Shown: positions 27,601 through 36,415, counted from the first letter of the stretch. The stretch: DNA of 64,000 nucleotides from Myroides phaeus (GCF_900099675.1 NZ_FNDQ01000003.1:62001-126000), one strand, 5' to 3'. Numbers and translations: made by a program. Notes: generated by a model not told the origin, from the sequence alone.

Positions 27601-30128
27601 GTGAAGATGGTAGAGCACTAATTTCTGTTGAAAATGGTTCAAGTGTTTTAGAAACGCATTGGGTAAAAACTCAGAAAGGAGAAACTACTTTTGAGTTAAC
27701 TACTACTGACGCTATGTCTCCAAATATCTATTTGAATATAACGGCAATTCAGCCTCACGCCTCTACATTAAACAACTCTCCTATTCGTATGTATGGTATT
27801 TCGGCTATTAATGTCTTCAATAAAAAGACAAAGTTAGAACCGGAAATAATTATGCCTGACAAATTAAAACCTGAAGAAGAATTTACTTTAAAAGTAAAAG
27901 AAAAGAATGGTAAAAACATGTCATATACAATTGCGATTGTAGAAGATGGACTATTAGATTTAACACGTTTTAAAACTCCTACACCTTGGAATACATTTTA
28001 CAGCAAAGCAGCTTTAGGTGTACGCACTTGGGATGTTTTTGACGATGTAATTGGTGCTTATGGCGGAGCGATAAACCAAGTATTCAGTATTGGTGGAGAT
28101 GAAGATTTAGGAGCAGGACAAGTAAAAAAAGCTAACCGATTCAAACCAGTGGTTATTCACTTAGGTCCTTTTGAACTTGGAACAGGAAAAACAGCAAACC
28201 ACAAAGTTAAACTACCAAAATATATTGGCTCTGTAAGAACAATGGTTGTTGCTTCTGATATAAATAACAAGGCATACGGAAGTACGGATAAAACAGTTAA
28301 AGTTAATAATCCTTTAATGATATTAGGTTCTTTACCTCGAAGAGCTGTTCCTGGAGAGAAAATAACACTTCCTGTAACTGTATTTGCCATGGAGAACCAT
28401 GTCAAAAATGTAACTGTAAAAGTAAAAGTAGACGACAAGTTTCGCTTAGAAACAAGTGCTATTCAAGAATTATCTTTTACTGAACCAGATGAAAAAATAG
28501 CGTATTTTGACTTAGAAGTCTTACAGAAAACAGGTGTATCTAAAATTGAAATAGAAGCTGCTTCTGGAAAAGAAAAAGCAACTTATGTAGTTGAGTTAGA
28601 TGTGATAAATCCTAACCCTATAACTGTAAATAGTAAATCTGTTATAATAGAACCAAATTCATCTGCATCGTTAGATTGGGAGAAATTTGGTATCACTGGT
28701 AGTAATAAAGCTACTTTGGAGCTTTCTACTTTCCCAGGTATTAATCTTACATCAAGGCTTAATTACTTAATTGGTTATCCACATGGTTGTAGTGAACAAA
28801 TCACCTCTGGTGTTTTCCCGCAATTATTCTTATCAGATTTTGTTAACTTAAGTAAAACGAAAAAAGAAAATGTACAGCGCAATATTAATGAGGGGTTAAA
28901 ACAATTAGCTCAACGTCAATTATCAGATGGTAGTTTCCGCTATTGGAGCAGTGATTCATATTCTGATGATTGGACAACTTCCTATATTCTTCATTTCTTC
29001 CTTGCAGCAGAGAAAAAAGGATATGCGCTTCCTGTTGGAAGCAAAACTAATGCTATTACATATCAACAAAAAGCTACTCGCCAGTGGTCTTTTAATAGTA
29101 GAAGTGCTAATGATTTTGCTCAAGCTTATCGATTGTATACACTTGCCTTAGCTGGTAATGCTGATTTAGCTTCTATGAACCGTTTAAGAGAAACAAATGG
29201 AATTTCTACAAATGCTAAATTGCGTTTAGCTGCTGCTTATGCATTAGCTGGACAAAAAGATGCAGCTAACAAGCTTATCGCTAATGCTAAAATCAGCGAG
29301 AATGCAAATACGAACTATTATTACTATGGCTCATTTGAAAGAAACCTCGCTATGGCTTTAGAAACTTATGTTTTAACGAAGTCAAATAAAAATACCGCAA
29401 ATGAATACGCTATTGAATTAGCTAATCGCCTTGGTTCAAATAGTTGGATGAGTACCCAAACTACTGCATTTAGTTTACTTGCTATTTCTTCTTATGTTTA
29501 TGTACAAGGAAACAAATCGAAAGAAGGAATTGCAGTAGACTATACATTCAACAATAGTGCTAGTAACATCAATACAAAAACAGATTTCTATGAAAAAGAA
29601 TTGTCACCTATTAATCAAACAAATGCTATAAATATTAAGAACAACAATAGTTCGACTGTTTATGCACGAGTTGCTTACAGTGGTATTCTTCCTGTCGGAA
29701 AAGAAAATGTTGAAGAAAGTAAATTGAGTATTAAGTCATTGTACCAAACGACATCTGGCCAGCCAATAAATCCGACTCAACTACAACAAGGTACAGAATT
29801 CGTTGCTTATATTACCATCACAAATACAAGTGCAATGAATGTAAACAACGTTGCGTTAACGCAAATTGTTCCTTCTGGTTGGGAAATAGTAAACTTACGT
29901 TATACTGATGCTGGTGGTAACAACAATAGTGTGCAACATACAGATATTAGAGATGATCGATCTCAGTTTTACTTTAGTCTACCAAGTAGAAGTTCTAAAA
30001 CACTAAAAGTCGTTCTTAATGCTTCTTATTTAGGAAACTATTATATGCCAGGTATTTTTGCAGAAGCTATGTATGACAATACCTACAGAAGCAGAACAGC
30101 AGGTCAATGGATTCAAGTCGTTAAATAA
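24603..30128 (+). CDS. Alpha-2-macroglobulin family lipoprotein with thioester
   Basis: This 1841-residue protein begins with a lipoprotein signal (LFVLQSC, lipidated Cys20). It continues as bacterial alpha-2-macroglobulin: several macroglobulin-like beta domains, an MG2 domain in the GERGVWRPGDNIYLDFIL region (about residue 615), a bait-type region, and the thioester motif CSEQ at 1396-1399 in the alpha-helical TED domain, followed by a final MG domain. Such proteins trap attacking proteases in the periplasm. Their genes typically sit beside pbpC, as here. An acidic, Tyr-rich insertion (about 455-500) is a local oddity. The thioester residues are intact. Confidence 0.95.
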   Translation: MRIRKLLLVFCCMLFVLQSCKKDKGEHLNLSNPKLFSEYILGFTSGIISTKSPIDINIPTNWKNWTPNEELDNSLFTITPAIKGNVYYLANDVIRFQPSERLKQDEKYHITFHLNKVVDTEEALKDFTFMLMTVPQIFSTELTDLQSINDDEYTLNGTINSSDFITTEDIKKVVSATQEKQKLDINFTSDDKTEAKEFPFTINKIKRNTEESTVSVEINGKAVKANQKTTENYIIPKKDKFYSFKATPVPNDSQSFWLNFSNPLKKNQDFEGLIDLDNSDAKLTFSTDGNVLKVYSDKPFLETVNLRVFAGIEDNKGNKTEKTEKYELKFGILKPDVQLLKNGTILPSSENLKVNFQATTLNAVDVKVYKIYENNILQFLQENNIDGKYSLYKVADPIAKTTIKLTNADPKALLRYNSYALDLSTLITPDPGAIYRVEFSFKKSYSLYNCPANELENTQDNDEEEDIFTQDLEDDDEDYYYYYFDWNEKDNPCSDSYYYYHEKPATNILASDLGVIIKGGNNNVYTTIVTNLLTTDPVGAATVEFYTFKQQLITSSKTDNTGILTVNLQNKKPAFAIVRSDKNTTYVKIDGANALSMSNYDVDGSSLQKGINGYIYGERGVWRPGDNIYLDFILDDLANPIPSNHPIKLTFSDPFGKVVDQIVLKKNKTNHYSFNLKTNTESPTGNWQAVINIGGAKFYKQVKIETIKPNRLKIKNNIEGKTIKNNNNQVIVDYNVQWLQGSIARNLKADVVLKLIPQTTTFKDYKNYRFDNSLSSSGSQEINAFAGSTNNEGDFAFPVNLNNVPQNAGMLKAIFTTKVYENGGDMSTDVSTATISPYHTYVGIKAPEANKYGYYETDKPLNFNLITVNDSGIPTSGEIDVTVYRRKGYWWWGSNNEGASSYSSSNYYSVYKATSTISTKNKGQANYSITVPEQDWGTYEIVATDKHGKHIASSTFYVDWPYWSAKTKHSQGKEAISLAIATDKKDYNTGEKVKISFPSSEDGRALISVENGSSVLETHWVKTQKGETTFELTTTDAMSPNIYLNITAIQPHASTLNNSPIRMYGISAINVFNKKTKLEPEIIMPDKLKPEEEFTLKVKEKNGKNMSYTIAIVEDGLLDLTRFKTPTPWNTFYSKAALGVRTWDVFDDVIGAYGGAINQVFSIGGDEDLGAGQVKKANRFKPVVIHLGPFELGTGKTANHKVKLPKYIGSVRTMVVASDINNKAYGSTDKTVKVNNPLMILGSLPRRAVPGEKITLPVTVFAMENHVKNVTVKVKVDDKFRLETSAIQELSFTEPDEKIAYFDLEVLQKTGVSKIEIEAASGKEKATYVVELDVINPNPITVNSKSVIIEPNSSASLDWEKFGITGSNKATLELSTFPGINLTSRLNYLIGYPHGCSEQITSGVFPQLFLSDFVNLSKTKKENVQRNINEGLKQLAQRQLSDGSFRYWSSDSYSDDWTTSYILHFFLAAEKKGYALPVGSKTNAITYQQKATRQWSFNSRSANDFAQAYRLYTLALAGNADLASMNRLRETNGISTNAKLRLAAAYALAGQKDAANKLIANAKISENANTNYYYYGSFERNLAMALETYVLTKSNKNTANEYAIELANRLGSNSWMSTQTTAFSLLAISSYVYVQGNKSKEGIAVDYTFNNSASNINTKTDFYEKELSPINQTNAINIKNNNSSTVYARVAYSGILPVGKENVEESKLSIKSLYQTTSGQPINPTQLQQGTEFVAYITITNTSAMNVNNVALTQIVPSGWEIVNLRYTDAGGNNNSVQHTDIRDDRSQFYFSLPSRSSKTLKVVLNASYLGNYYMPGIFAEAMYDNTYRSRTAGQWIQVVK

Positions 30129-30147
30129 CTAAAATAAATATCAAATA

Positions 30148-30177
30148 AATACAGGGATTAGCTTCCCTGTATTTTTT
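30148..30177 (+). terminator. Terminator-like hairpin between the macroglobulin gene and pbpC
   Basis: 10-bp stem AATACAGGGA/TCCCTGTATT with a 5-base loop and six T residues, only 6 bases before the pbpC ATG. It would act as a partial terminator if pbpC depends on read-through. Confidence 0.75.
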
Positions 30178-30183
30178 CTTTAT

Positions 30184-32562
30184 ATGAAAATTACACAATA
30201 TTTTAATTGGAAAAAGTGGAGTTTGAAAAAGAAAGTATCAATAGTTTTTCTGTCCATACTTGCGATTATTTACTACTTCTCTATTCCTGACAAACTTTTT
30301 GACAAACCTTATTCTACTGTTATTGAAAGTAATAATGGTCAACTTTTAGGTGCTCAAATTGCAACTGATGGGCAATGGCGTTTTCCAGAAATTGATAGTG
30401 TTCCTTATAAATTTAAACAATGTATAATTAACTTTGAAGATGAGTACTTTCGTTATCATTGGGGATTAAACCCTGTATCTATTACAAAGGCACTTATTTC
30501 AAATACGAAAGCAAAACAAATCAAACGAGGAGGAAGTACTTTAACCCAACAAACTATTCGCTTAGCTCGTGATGGTAAAAAAAGAAGTTATGCTGAAAAA
30601 CTAATTGAAGCCATTCAAGCAACGCGCCTTGAATTCAAATATAGTAAAGACAAAATTCTAAGTCTATACACATCACATGCTCCTTTTGGAGGAAATGTCG
30701 TTGGTCTTGATGTAGCAGCGTGGAGATATTTTGGAACTACACCAGAACAATTATCGTGGGCAGAATGTGCTACTTTAGCTGTCCTTCCTAATGCTCCGAG
30801 ATTAATATATCCTGGAAAAAATCAAGAAATATTACTAAAAAAGAGAAATGCTCTCTTAAAAAAACTATACGATAAGAATATCATTGATGAGAATACTTAT
30901 CAACTTGCCCTAATAGAACCATTGCCTCAAAAACCCCATGAACTACCCCAGTTAGCTCCTCATTTATTACAATTAGTCGCTAAAAAAAATAAGGAGCAAT
31001 GCATTACTACAACGCTTGACTATAATATTCAATCGCGATTAAACGATATTATTAAAAACTACTATAACAATTATAAGCAATCCGAGATTTACAATATCGC
31101 AGCAATTGTTATAGATGTAGAAACAAGAAATATAATTAGTTATGTGGGTAATTCTCCTACAACAATTGACCATCAAAAAGATGTAGATATAATTCAGGCG
31201 CAAAGAAGCACAGGGAGTATTATAAAACCATTTTTATATGCAGCTATGTTAGATGAAGCAGAAATACTTCCTACAACATTAGTAGCCGATATTCCTGTCG
31301 TAATATCAGGTTATAAGCCCGAAAACTTCAATAACTCATATGAGGGAGCTGTTCCTGCTAATGAAGCTTTATTTAGATCTTTAAATATTCCTTTTGTACT
31401 AATGTTACAAAAATATGGCATTTACAGATTTTACAATCAGTTACAAAATTTACAATTTAAAAGCATTAACAAGCATCCAAATCACTATGGGCTATCATTA
31501 ATTTTAGGGGGAGCAGAAAGTAGTTTGTGGGAAATTACACGTGCTTACGCAGGTTTAGCTGCAACATTAAATTATTATAATACTTCTCAAGGAAAATATA
31601 GAGTAAATGAAATTCAAAACCTAAATTGGAATAAACAACTCACTAATAGCTTTGGAAAAGATACATCGGAAAAAAGCACCTTAGGAGCTGGAGCTATTTA
31701 CAACACATTTAAGGCCTTAACTTTAGTAAATCGACCAGAAGGAGACGAAGCGTGGAGACATTACGAATCAGCGGTTAAAATAGCTTGGAAAACAGGAACA
31801 AGCTTTGGAGGCAGAGATGCTTGGGCAGTAGGAGTTAATAAAAAATATGTTGTAGGTATATGGGTTGGAAATGCTACAGGAGAAGGGCGCCCCTCTATAA
31901 GTGGTGTTAGAATGGCGGGGCCTATTCTTTTTGACACATTCAATCTACTACCTAAATCCAATTGGTTTACAGCTCCTCTAAACGACTTAGAGGAAATTGA
32001 TATCTGTATACTATCAGGCCATTTAGCTGGACCAAATTGTTTATCTAAAAAGGAAATTATTCCTTATAGAGCTAAAAAGACAATGCTTTGCCCCTATCAT
32101 CAATTAATACATTTAGATAATAGTAAAACATTTCAAGTTAATAGCCAATGTGAACCTATAGAGAACATTGTCAATACCTCTTGGTTTGTATTACCTCCTA
32201 CAATGGCCCATTTCTACAAAAAGTTCCATAGTGAATATAAAGAGGTTCCTCCGTTTAGAGAAGATTGTTTACAAATAAATGAATTGAATACTATTGAATT
32301 CATATATCCTAAACACGGAGATATAATCTACCTTACAAAAGATTTCTATTCTCAATTACAACCATTCATTGCTAAAGCTGCAACGAATAATTCAGAAAAA
32401 ACATTATATTGGTACTTAGACAATCAGTTTTTAGGGCAAACGGATCTGTTTCACGAACAATCAATACAAGCAGAACCTGGAGAACACTATATCACTATTG
32501 TTGATACAAAAGGCAATAGTAAAACAATACAAATTACTTTAAAGAAAAGTAATAATCAATAA
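30184..32562 (+). CDS. pbpC: Penicillin-binding protein 1C
   Basis: PbpC is a bifunctional class A peptidoglycan synthase. One N-terminal membrane anchor (about 18-35) is followed by the GT51 glycosyltransferase domain with EDEYFRYHWG (catalytic Glu near residue 85) and RGGSTLTQQ. The transpeptidase domain has STGSIIKPF (Ser342 in SxxK), SLN (399-401) and KTGTS (536-540). A C-terminal PbpC-specific domain of about 90 residues ends the protein. At 792 residues it is a normal size. It pairs with the upstream macroglobulin gene; the pair is thought to repair wall breaches and trap proteases that enter. Confidence 0.95.
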   Translation: MKITQYFNWKKWSLKKKVSIVFLSILAIIYYFSIPDKLFDKPYSTVIESNNGQLLGAQIATDGQWRFPEIDSVPYKFKQCIINFEDEYFRYHWGLNPVSITKALISNTKAKQIKRGGSTLTQQTIRLARDGKKRSYAEKLIEAIQATRLEFKYSKDKILSLYTSHAPFGGNVVGLDVAAWRYFGTTPEQLSWAECATLAVLPNAPRLIYPGKNQEILLKKRNALLKKLYDKNIIDENTYQLALIEPLPQKPHELPQLAPHLLQLVAKKNKEQCITTTLDYNIQSRLNDIIKNYYNNYKQSEIYNIAAIVIDVETRNIISYVGNSPTTIDHQKDVDIIQAQRSTGSIIKPFLYAAMLDEAEILPTTLVADIPVVISGYKPENFNNSYEGAVPANEALFRSLNIPFVLMLQKYGIYRFYNQLQNLQFKSINKHPNHYGLSLILGGAESSLWEITRAYAGLAATLNYYNTSQGKYRVNEIQNLNWNKQLTNSFGKDTSEKSTLGAGAIYNTFKALTLVNRPEGDEAWRHYESAVKIAWKTGTSFGGRDAWAVGVNKKYVVGIWVGNATGEGRPSISGVRMAGPILFDTFNLLPKSNWFTAPLNDLEEIDICILSGHLAGPNCLSKKEIIPYRAKKTMLCPYHQLIHLDNSKTFQVNSQCEPIENIVNTSWFVLPPTMAHFYKKFHSEYKEVPPFREDCLQINELNTIEFIYPKHGDIIYLTKDFYSQLQPFIAKAATNNSEKTLYWYLDNQFLGQTDLFHEQSIQAEPGEHYITIVDTKGNSKTIQITLKKSNNQ

Positions 32563-32564
32563 AC

Positions 32565-32597
32565 AAAAAACCCGCATTCAAAAGATTGCGGGTTTTT
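32565..32597. terminator. Bidirectional terminator between pbpC and rng
   Basis: GC-rich stem ACCCGCA/TGCGGGT flanked by A6 and T5 runs, serving both convergent genes. Confidence 0.88.
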
Positions 32598-32599
32598 CG

Positions 32600-34165
32600 T
32601 TATTCTGAAAGTTCATTTCCTTTATCATCAAAGAAATGGTATTCTAGGTACGTGTAAGCGTCACGCGGTATTATTTTTACCCACTTCTTAAATTCTAAGA
32701 ACCATTTAGCTCTTATAGAAGGGAATCCTTTAGTTAAATATGCAGCAACGAATGGATGCGTATTAAGGAATATTTTTTTCGAGTTATCTTTCGAAATAAT
32801 GCTTTCTAAGTCAGCCTTGATTTTGTCAATTACAAGAATTGGAGCTGCGATTTCCCCATGTTCATTAGGGTCCTCTTCTCTTGTTTCAATATTAACTTCA
32901 GGTCTAACACGTTGTCTAGTAATTTGAATTAATCCAAACTTACTAGGAGGCAAGATTTTGTGCTTTGCTTTGTCATCACTCATTTCTTCTTTTAAGAAAT
33001 CGTAAAGAGTTTTTCTATTCTCTGGATTACCCATATCAATAAAATCCACTACGATAATACCTCCCATATCCCTAAGTCTTAACTGTCTTGCAATTTCTGC
33101 AGCGGCAATAAGATTAACTTCAAGGGCTGTATCTTCTTGAGATTGAGCTTTGTTTGAGCGATTTCCACTGTTCACATCAATCACGTGAAGTGCTTCTGTG
33201 TGTTCTATGATTAAATAAGCTCCCTTACTCATAGAAACTGTCTTACCAAAAGAAGTTTTTATTTGACGTTCGATATTGTATTTCTCAAAAATCGGAACTT
33301 CTAAAGATTGGTAATGTTTAACAATAGAAACTTTTGAAGGAGCTATCTCTTGCAAATAATCCTTCGTATGATAAAACATATCTTCATCATCAGTAATAAT
33401 ACCCGTAAAAGTATCATTAAAAACATCCCTTAATATAGACGAAGCTTTATTAACTTCCCCTAATACTTTAGAAGGATGATGAGCGACAGTTAATTTTTTG
33501 CACATATTGTTCCATCGAGTCATCAAGTTTTGTAAATCTCTATCGATATCTTCAACTTTCATACCTTCAGCAACCGTACGTACAATTACTCCGAATCCTT
33601 TAGGCTTAATAGACTGTAATAGTTTCTTTAGCCTTTCCTTTTCTTCTTTAGATTCAATCTTTTGAGAAATTGAAATTCTATTTGAAAAAGGAACCAAAAC
33701 CACATAACGCCCAGCTATTGAAAGCTCAGAGCTAATACGTGGCCCTTTTGTAGAAATAGGTTCTTTTACAATTTGAACCAATAAAGACTGATTAGCACTT
33801 AAAACATCAGTAATAACACCATCTTTATCAATTTCTTCTTCAAAAGGAAAATTCTTTAAGGAGTAATCTTTTAATTTACCTCCGCTTACAAGTTTAGTGA
33901 ACTTTAAAAGAGTTCGAAGATTAGGACCCAAATCGTGATAATGCAAAAAAGCATCCTTTTCAAATCCCACGTGAACAAATGCAGCATTTAATCCTGCAAC
34001 TGGTTTTCTTATTTTAGCAATAAATATATCGCCTACTTGAAAGCCATCATCTTCACTCTCTTCTCTTTCTCTATGAAGTTCAATTAGTTTTCCATCTTTT
34101 AATAAGGCAAAATCTACTGTATCAGAATTCGACCTAATAACTAGCTCTTTATTCAAACTGTACAT
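32600..34165 (-). CDS. rng: Ribonuclease G/E family protein
   Basis: This 521-residue endoribonuclease processes rRNA ends and degrades mRNA. An N-terminal S1-like domain (GDIFIAKIRKPVAGLNAAFVHVG, about 47-100) contains a spacer that is longer than in E. coli RNase G. The catalytic DNase I-like part has the metal-binding Asp residues in HVIDVNSG and GGIIVVDFIDM. It lacks the long C-terminal scaffold of RNase E, so it is RNase G-like in size. It is downstream of the small basic gene and the HU gene and ends at the terminator shared with pbpC. Confidence 0.95.
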   Translation of the reverse strand: MYSLNKELVIRSNSDTVDFALLKDGKLIELHREREESEDDGFQVGDIFIAKIRKPVAGLNAAFVHVGFEKDAFLHYHDLGPNLRTLLKFTKLVSGGKLKDYSLKNFPFEEEIDKDGVITDVLSANQSLLVQIVKEPISTKGPRISSELSIAGRYVVLVPFSNRISISQKIESKEEKERLKKLLQSIKPKGFGVIVRTVAEGMKVEDIDRDLQNLMTRWNNMCKKLTVAHHPSKVLGEVNKASSILRDVFNDTFTGIITDDEDMFYHTKDYLQEIAPSKVSIVKHYQSLEVPIFEKYNIERQIKTSFGKTVSMSKGAYLIIEHTEALHVIDVNSGNRSNKAQSQEDTALEVNLIAAAEIARQLRLRDMGGIIVVDFIDMGNPENRKTLYDFLKEEMSDDKAKHKILPPSKFGLIQITRQRVRPEVNIETREEDPNEHGEIAAPILVIDKIKADLESIISKDNSKKIFLNTHPFVAAYLTKGFPSIRAKWFLEFKKWVKIIPRDAYTYLEYHFFDDKGNELSE

Positions 34166-34307
34166 TTTTATCCATACTCATTCATTACATTCTTATTATT
34201 CTATAAACAACAAGAAATGAGTTTGTATAGATGGATTAAACATTAATTGTAGGAATTACCTAAATACTCACCTTAAGGCGCGTATATAACAATAACCTTT
34301 TTCTAAT

Positions 34308-34340
34308 AAAAGAAAAAAGTAGTTTTAAACTACTTTTTCT
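34308..34340 (-). terminator. Terminator of the HU/small basic gene transcript
   Basis: The minus strand forms an 11-12-bp stem AAAAAGTAGTTT/AAACTACTTTTT followed by a pyrimidine-rich tail. The left arm contains the last Lys codon and stop of the 30-residue gene. Confidence 0.65.
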
Positions 34341-34422
34341 TTTTGTGACGGTTAGCTCTCGCTCTTTTTTTACGTTTGTGCGTTGCTACCTTATGTCTTT
34401 TTCTTTTTTTACCACTTGGCAT
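34330..34422 (-). CDS. 30-residue highly basic protein, probably ribosome-associated
   Basis: ATG at 34420-34422 gives a protein starting MPSGKKRKRHKVATHKRKKR and ending in four lysines before TAG. About two thirds of the residues are Lys, Arg or His, and there is no acidic residue. It lies between the HU gene (27 bases upstream) and rng, an arrangement I recall as conserved in Flavobacteriia. The composition suggests binding to rRNA, like other very small ribosomal proteins (L34, L36, THX). I cannot assign it to a named family from sequence alone. It is too short for usual gene-length cut-offs. Confidence 0.75.
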   Translation of the reverse strand: MPSGKKRKRHKVATHKRKKRARANRHKKKK

Positions 34423-34449
34423 AATGTGTGTAATTTAGAGATTAATAAA

Positions 34450-34746
34450 TTATTTTACTTTTACTTCTGTGTTTGACTTAACGCCTTCTACAAACACCTT
34501 AGCTGGTTTGAAAGCTGGGATGTTGTGCGCTGGAATTCTAATTGTTGTATTCTTAGAAATGTTTCTTCCTGTTTTTTCAGCTCTTGTTTTAATAATAAAA
34601 CTACCGAATCCTCTTAAGTAAACATTTTCACCAGCTTCTAACGACACTTTTACTTCATCCATAAAAGATTCTACTGTCGCTTGTACTTCACCCTTTTCAA
34701 GCCCTAATTTTTCTGAAATTTTAGCTACAATGTCTGCTTTCGTCAT
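34450..34746 (-). CDS. HU-family DNA-binding protein
   Basis: This 98-residue histone-like protein dimerises, bends DNA and packs the nucleoid. The N-terminal helical part (MTKADIVAKISEKLGLEK) is followed by the GFGSF turn and the beta-arm segment GRNISKNTTIRIPAHNIPAFKPA with the conserved proline at the tip. The length is slightly above the 90 residues of E. coli HU because of a short C-terminal tail. It is transcribed ahead of the small basic gene from a strong promoter at 34793-34824. Confidence 0.95.
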   Translation of the reverse strand: MTKADIVAKISEKLGLEKGEVQATVESFMDEVKVSLEAGENVYLRGFGSFIIKTRAEKTGRNISKNTTIRIPAHNIPAFKPAKVFVEGVKSNTEVKVK

Positions 34747-34792
34747 TTTAGATATAAATTATTTTGTTGTTGTCTGATATTTTTAGAGTGTG

Positions 34793-34824
34793 CAAATATA
34801 TTAATTTATATCCCAATAATTCAA
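34793..34824 (-). promoter_or_regulatory. Promoter of the HU gene
   Basis: On the minus strand, TTG (34824-34822), a 21-base spacer and TATATTTG (34800-34793) match the Bacteroidota consensus, 46 bases before the ATG. Confidence 0.65.
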
Positions 34825-34858
34825 CCTTAATTGATTAAAATTTAATTATATAAAGTTT

Positions 34859-34866
34859 TATGTTTG
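34859..34866 (+). promoter_or_regulatory. -7 box of mutY
   Basis: TATGTTTG, an exact match, 18 bases before ATG 34885. The in-frame TTG at 34864 is inside this box and is therefore rejected as a start. Confidence 0.6.
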
Positions 34867-34884
34867 TACCCAATACTTTTAATA

Positions 34885-35937
34885 ATGCTTTTTCATAATA
34901 AACTCATTGCTTGGTACTTACAAAACAAACGTTATTTACCATGGCGCGAAACTAAAAATCCATATGCTATTTGGCTGTCAGAAATTATTCTCCAACAAAC
35001 GCGAGTAGCACAAGGTTTGCCCTATTTTGAGGCTTTTTTAACAACATATCCTACAGTTTTTGACTTAGCTGATGCAAAGGAAGATGATATTATGCGTTTA
35101 TGGCAAGGCTTAGGATATTACAGCAGAGCTAGAAACCTACACGCAACCGCTAAAAAAATAGCTTATGAACGCAATGGTGTATTCCCAGACAACTATAAAG
35201 ACCTCCTTACATTAAAAGGTGTAGGTGAATATACGGCAGCAGCTATCGCTTCTATCGCTTTTGACCAAATTGTACCCGTAGTAGATGGAAACGTTTTTAG
35301 AGTGCTTGCAAGAATATATGGTATTACCTCAGATATTTCTGCTTCTTCAACTAAAAAAGAATTTCAACTACTAGCAAGTGAATTAATTTCTCCTAATGAG
35401 CCTGCTACATTTAATCAAGCTATTATGGATTTTGGAGCAATTCAATGTACTCCTAAATCTCCCCTCTGCCATAACTGCCCTTTTACAAATGACTGTGTAG
35501 CGTTTCAAACTAATCAGATTGAAAACCTTCCCGTAAAGTTAGGAAAAGTTAAAGTAAAAAAACGTTATTTAGACTTTTTTATATTTTTAGACAACAACAA
35601 AAAAACTCTAATTGAACAAAGGACTCAAAAAGATATTTGGCAACAATTATACCAGTTTCCTATTGTTGACCGATTTGTTGATAATAAAATAGATGTTCAC
35701 TCTATATTACAAGACAAGTATCCTTCTATAAAGTATGAAAATATTACATTATTAAATACAGAACACATTATTCATATATTATCTCATCAAAAACTGCACA
35801 TTCATTTTTGGTTAATAAACACCTCTGAAAATATAGATAAGGGAACGTATTGGAAGGACTTAAATAACTTTGGTTTTCCAATTGTAATTCATAACTTTAT
35901 TAATTCATTAAATCTTAAACACTTAACTAAACAATAG
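34885..35937 (+). CDS. mutY: A/G-specific adenine glycosylase MutY
   Basis: MutY removes adenine mispaired with 8-oxoguanine. The 350-residue protein has the catalytic Glu in WLSEIILQQT, a helix-hairpin-helix LKGVGEYTAAAI followed by the catalytic Asp in VVDGNVFRV, and the 4Fe-4S motif Cx6Cx2Cx5C (CTPKSPLCHNCPFTNDC). The C-terminal part is a Nudix-like domain that reads 8-oxoG; all parts look intact. Start chosen at ATG 34885, after its -7 box. ssb begins one base after the stop, so mutY-ssb are clearly coupled. Confidence 0.96.
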   Translation: MLFHNKLIAWYLQNKRYLPWRETKNPYAIWLSEIILQQTRVAQGLPYFEAFLTTYPTVFDLADAKEDDIMRLWQGLGYYSRARNLHATAKKIAYERNGVFPDNYKDLLTLKGVGEYTAAAIASIAFDQIVPVVDGNVFRVLARIYGITSDISASSTKKEFQLLASELISPNEPATFNQAIMDFGAIQCTPKSPLCHNCPFTNDCVAFQTNQIENLPVKLGKVKVKKRYLDFFIFLDNNKKTLIEQRTQKDIWQQLYQFPIVDRFVDNKIDVHSILQDKYPSIKYENITLLNTEHIIHILSHQKLHIHFWLINTSENIDKGTYWKDLNNFGFPIVIHNFINSLNLKHLTKQ

Positions 35938-35938
35938 T

Positions 35939-36382
35939 ATGAACGGCACATTAAATAAAGTAACTCTAATAGGACATTTAGGCGATAATGTAAAAATGCA
36001 CTATTTTGAAAATGGAAATTGTATTGGTCGATTTCCAATTGCTACTAATGAAGTTTATTTAAATAAAACAACAAATGAAAAATATACTTCTACGGAATGG
36101 CATAATCTTGTAGTAAAAAATAAAGCTGCCGAAATGTGTGAAAAATACTTAAGTAAAGGAGATCGTATTTATGTTGAAGGTCGTATTCGTACACGTCAAT
36201 GGCAAGCCGAGGATGGGACTCAAAGACAAACAGTAGAAATAATGGTTACTGAATTTATGTTTTTAGATACTAAAAAAGATAACGACAACAAAAATAAAAC
36301 TGCTTTTGACGCTGAGAAAAAAGCAAATATTGATAACTTTAACATCCCTAAAGAATCAAATAACGATGATTTACCTTTTTAG
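35939..36382 (+). CDS. ssb: Single-stranded DNA-binding protein
   Basis: This 147-residue protein has an N-terminal OB fold (LNKVTLIGHLGDNVKMHYFE to about residue 105, including TEWHNLVVKNKAAEMCEKYLSKGDRIYVEG), a disordered Lys/Asn-rich linker, and the acidic tip DDLPF that recruits partner proteins. It is normal for SSB, which coats single-stranded DNA in replication and repair. It follows mutY by one base and precedes gldD by 33 bases. Confidence 0.96.
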   Translation: MNGTLNKVTLIGHLGDNVKMHYFENGNCIGRFPIATNEVYLNKTTNEKYTSTEWHNLVVKNKAAEMCEKYLSKGDRIYVEGRIRTRQWQAEDGTQRQTVEIMVTEFMFLDTKKDNDNKNKTAFDAEKKANIDNFNIPKESNNDDLPF

Positions 36383-36415
36383 GGTAGTGCCTTAATTTTT
36401 AAAATTTAAAATTTA

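Noticed and set aside
34864..34884. Upstream TTG start for mutY
   Set aside because: It overlaps the exact TATGTTTG promoter box, and the ATG at 34885 matches the family start.
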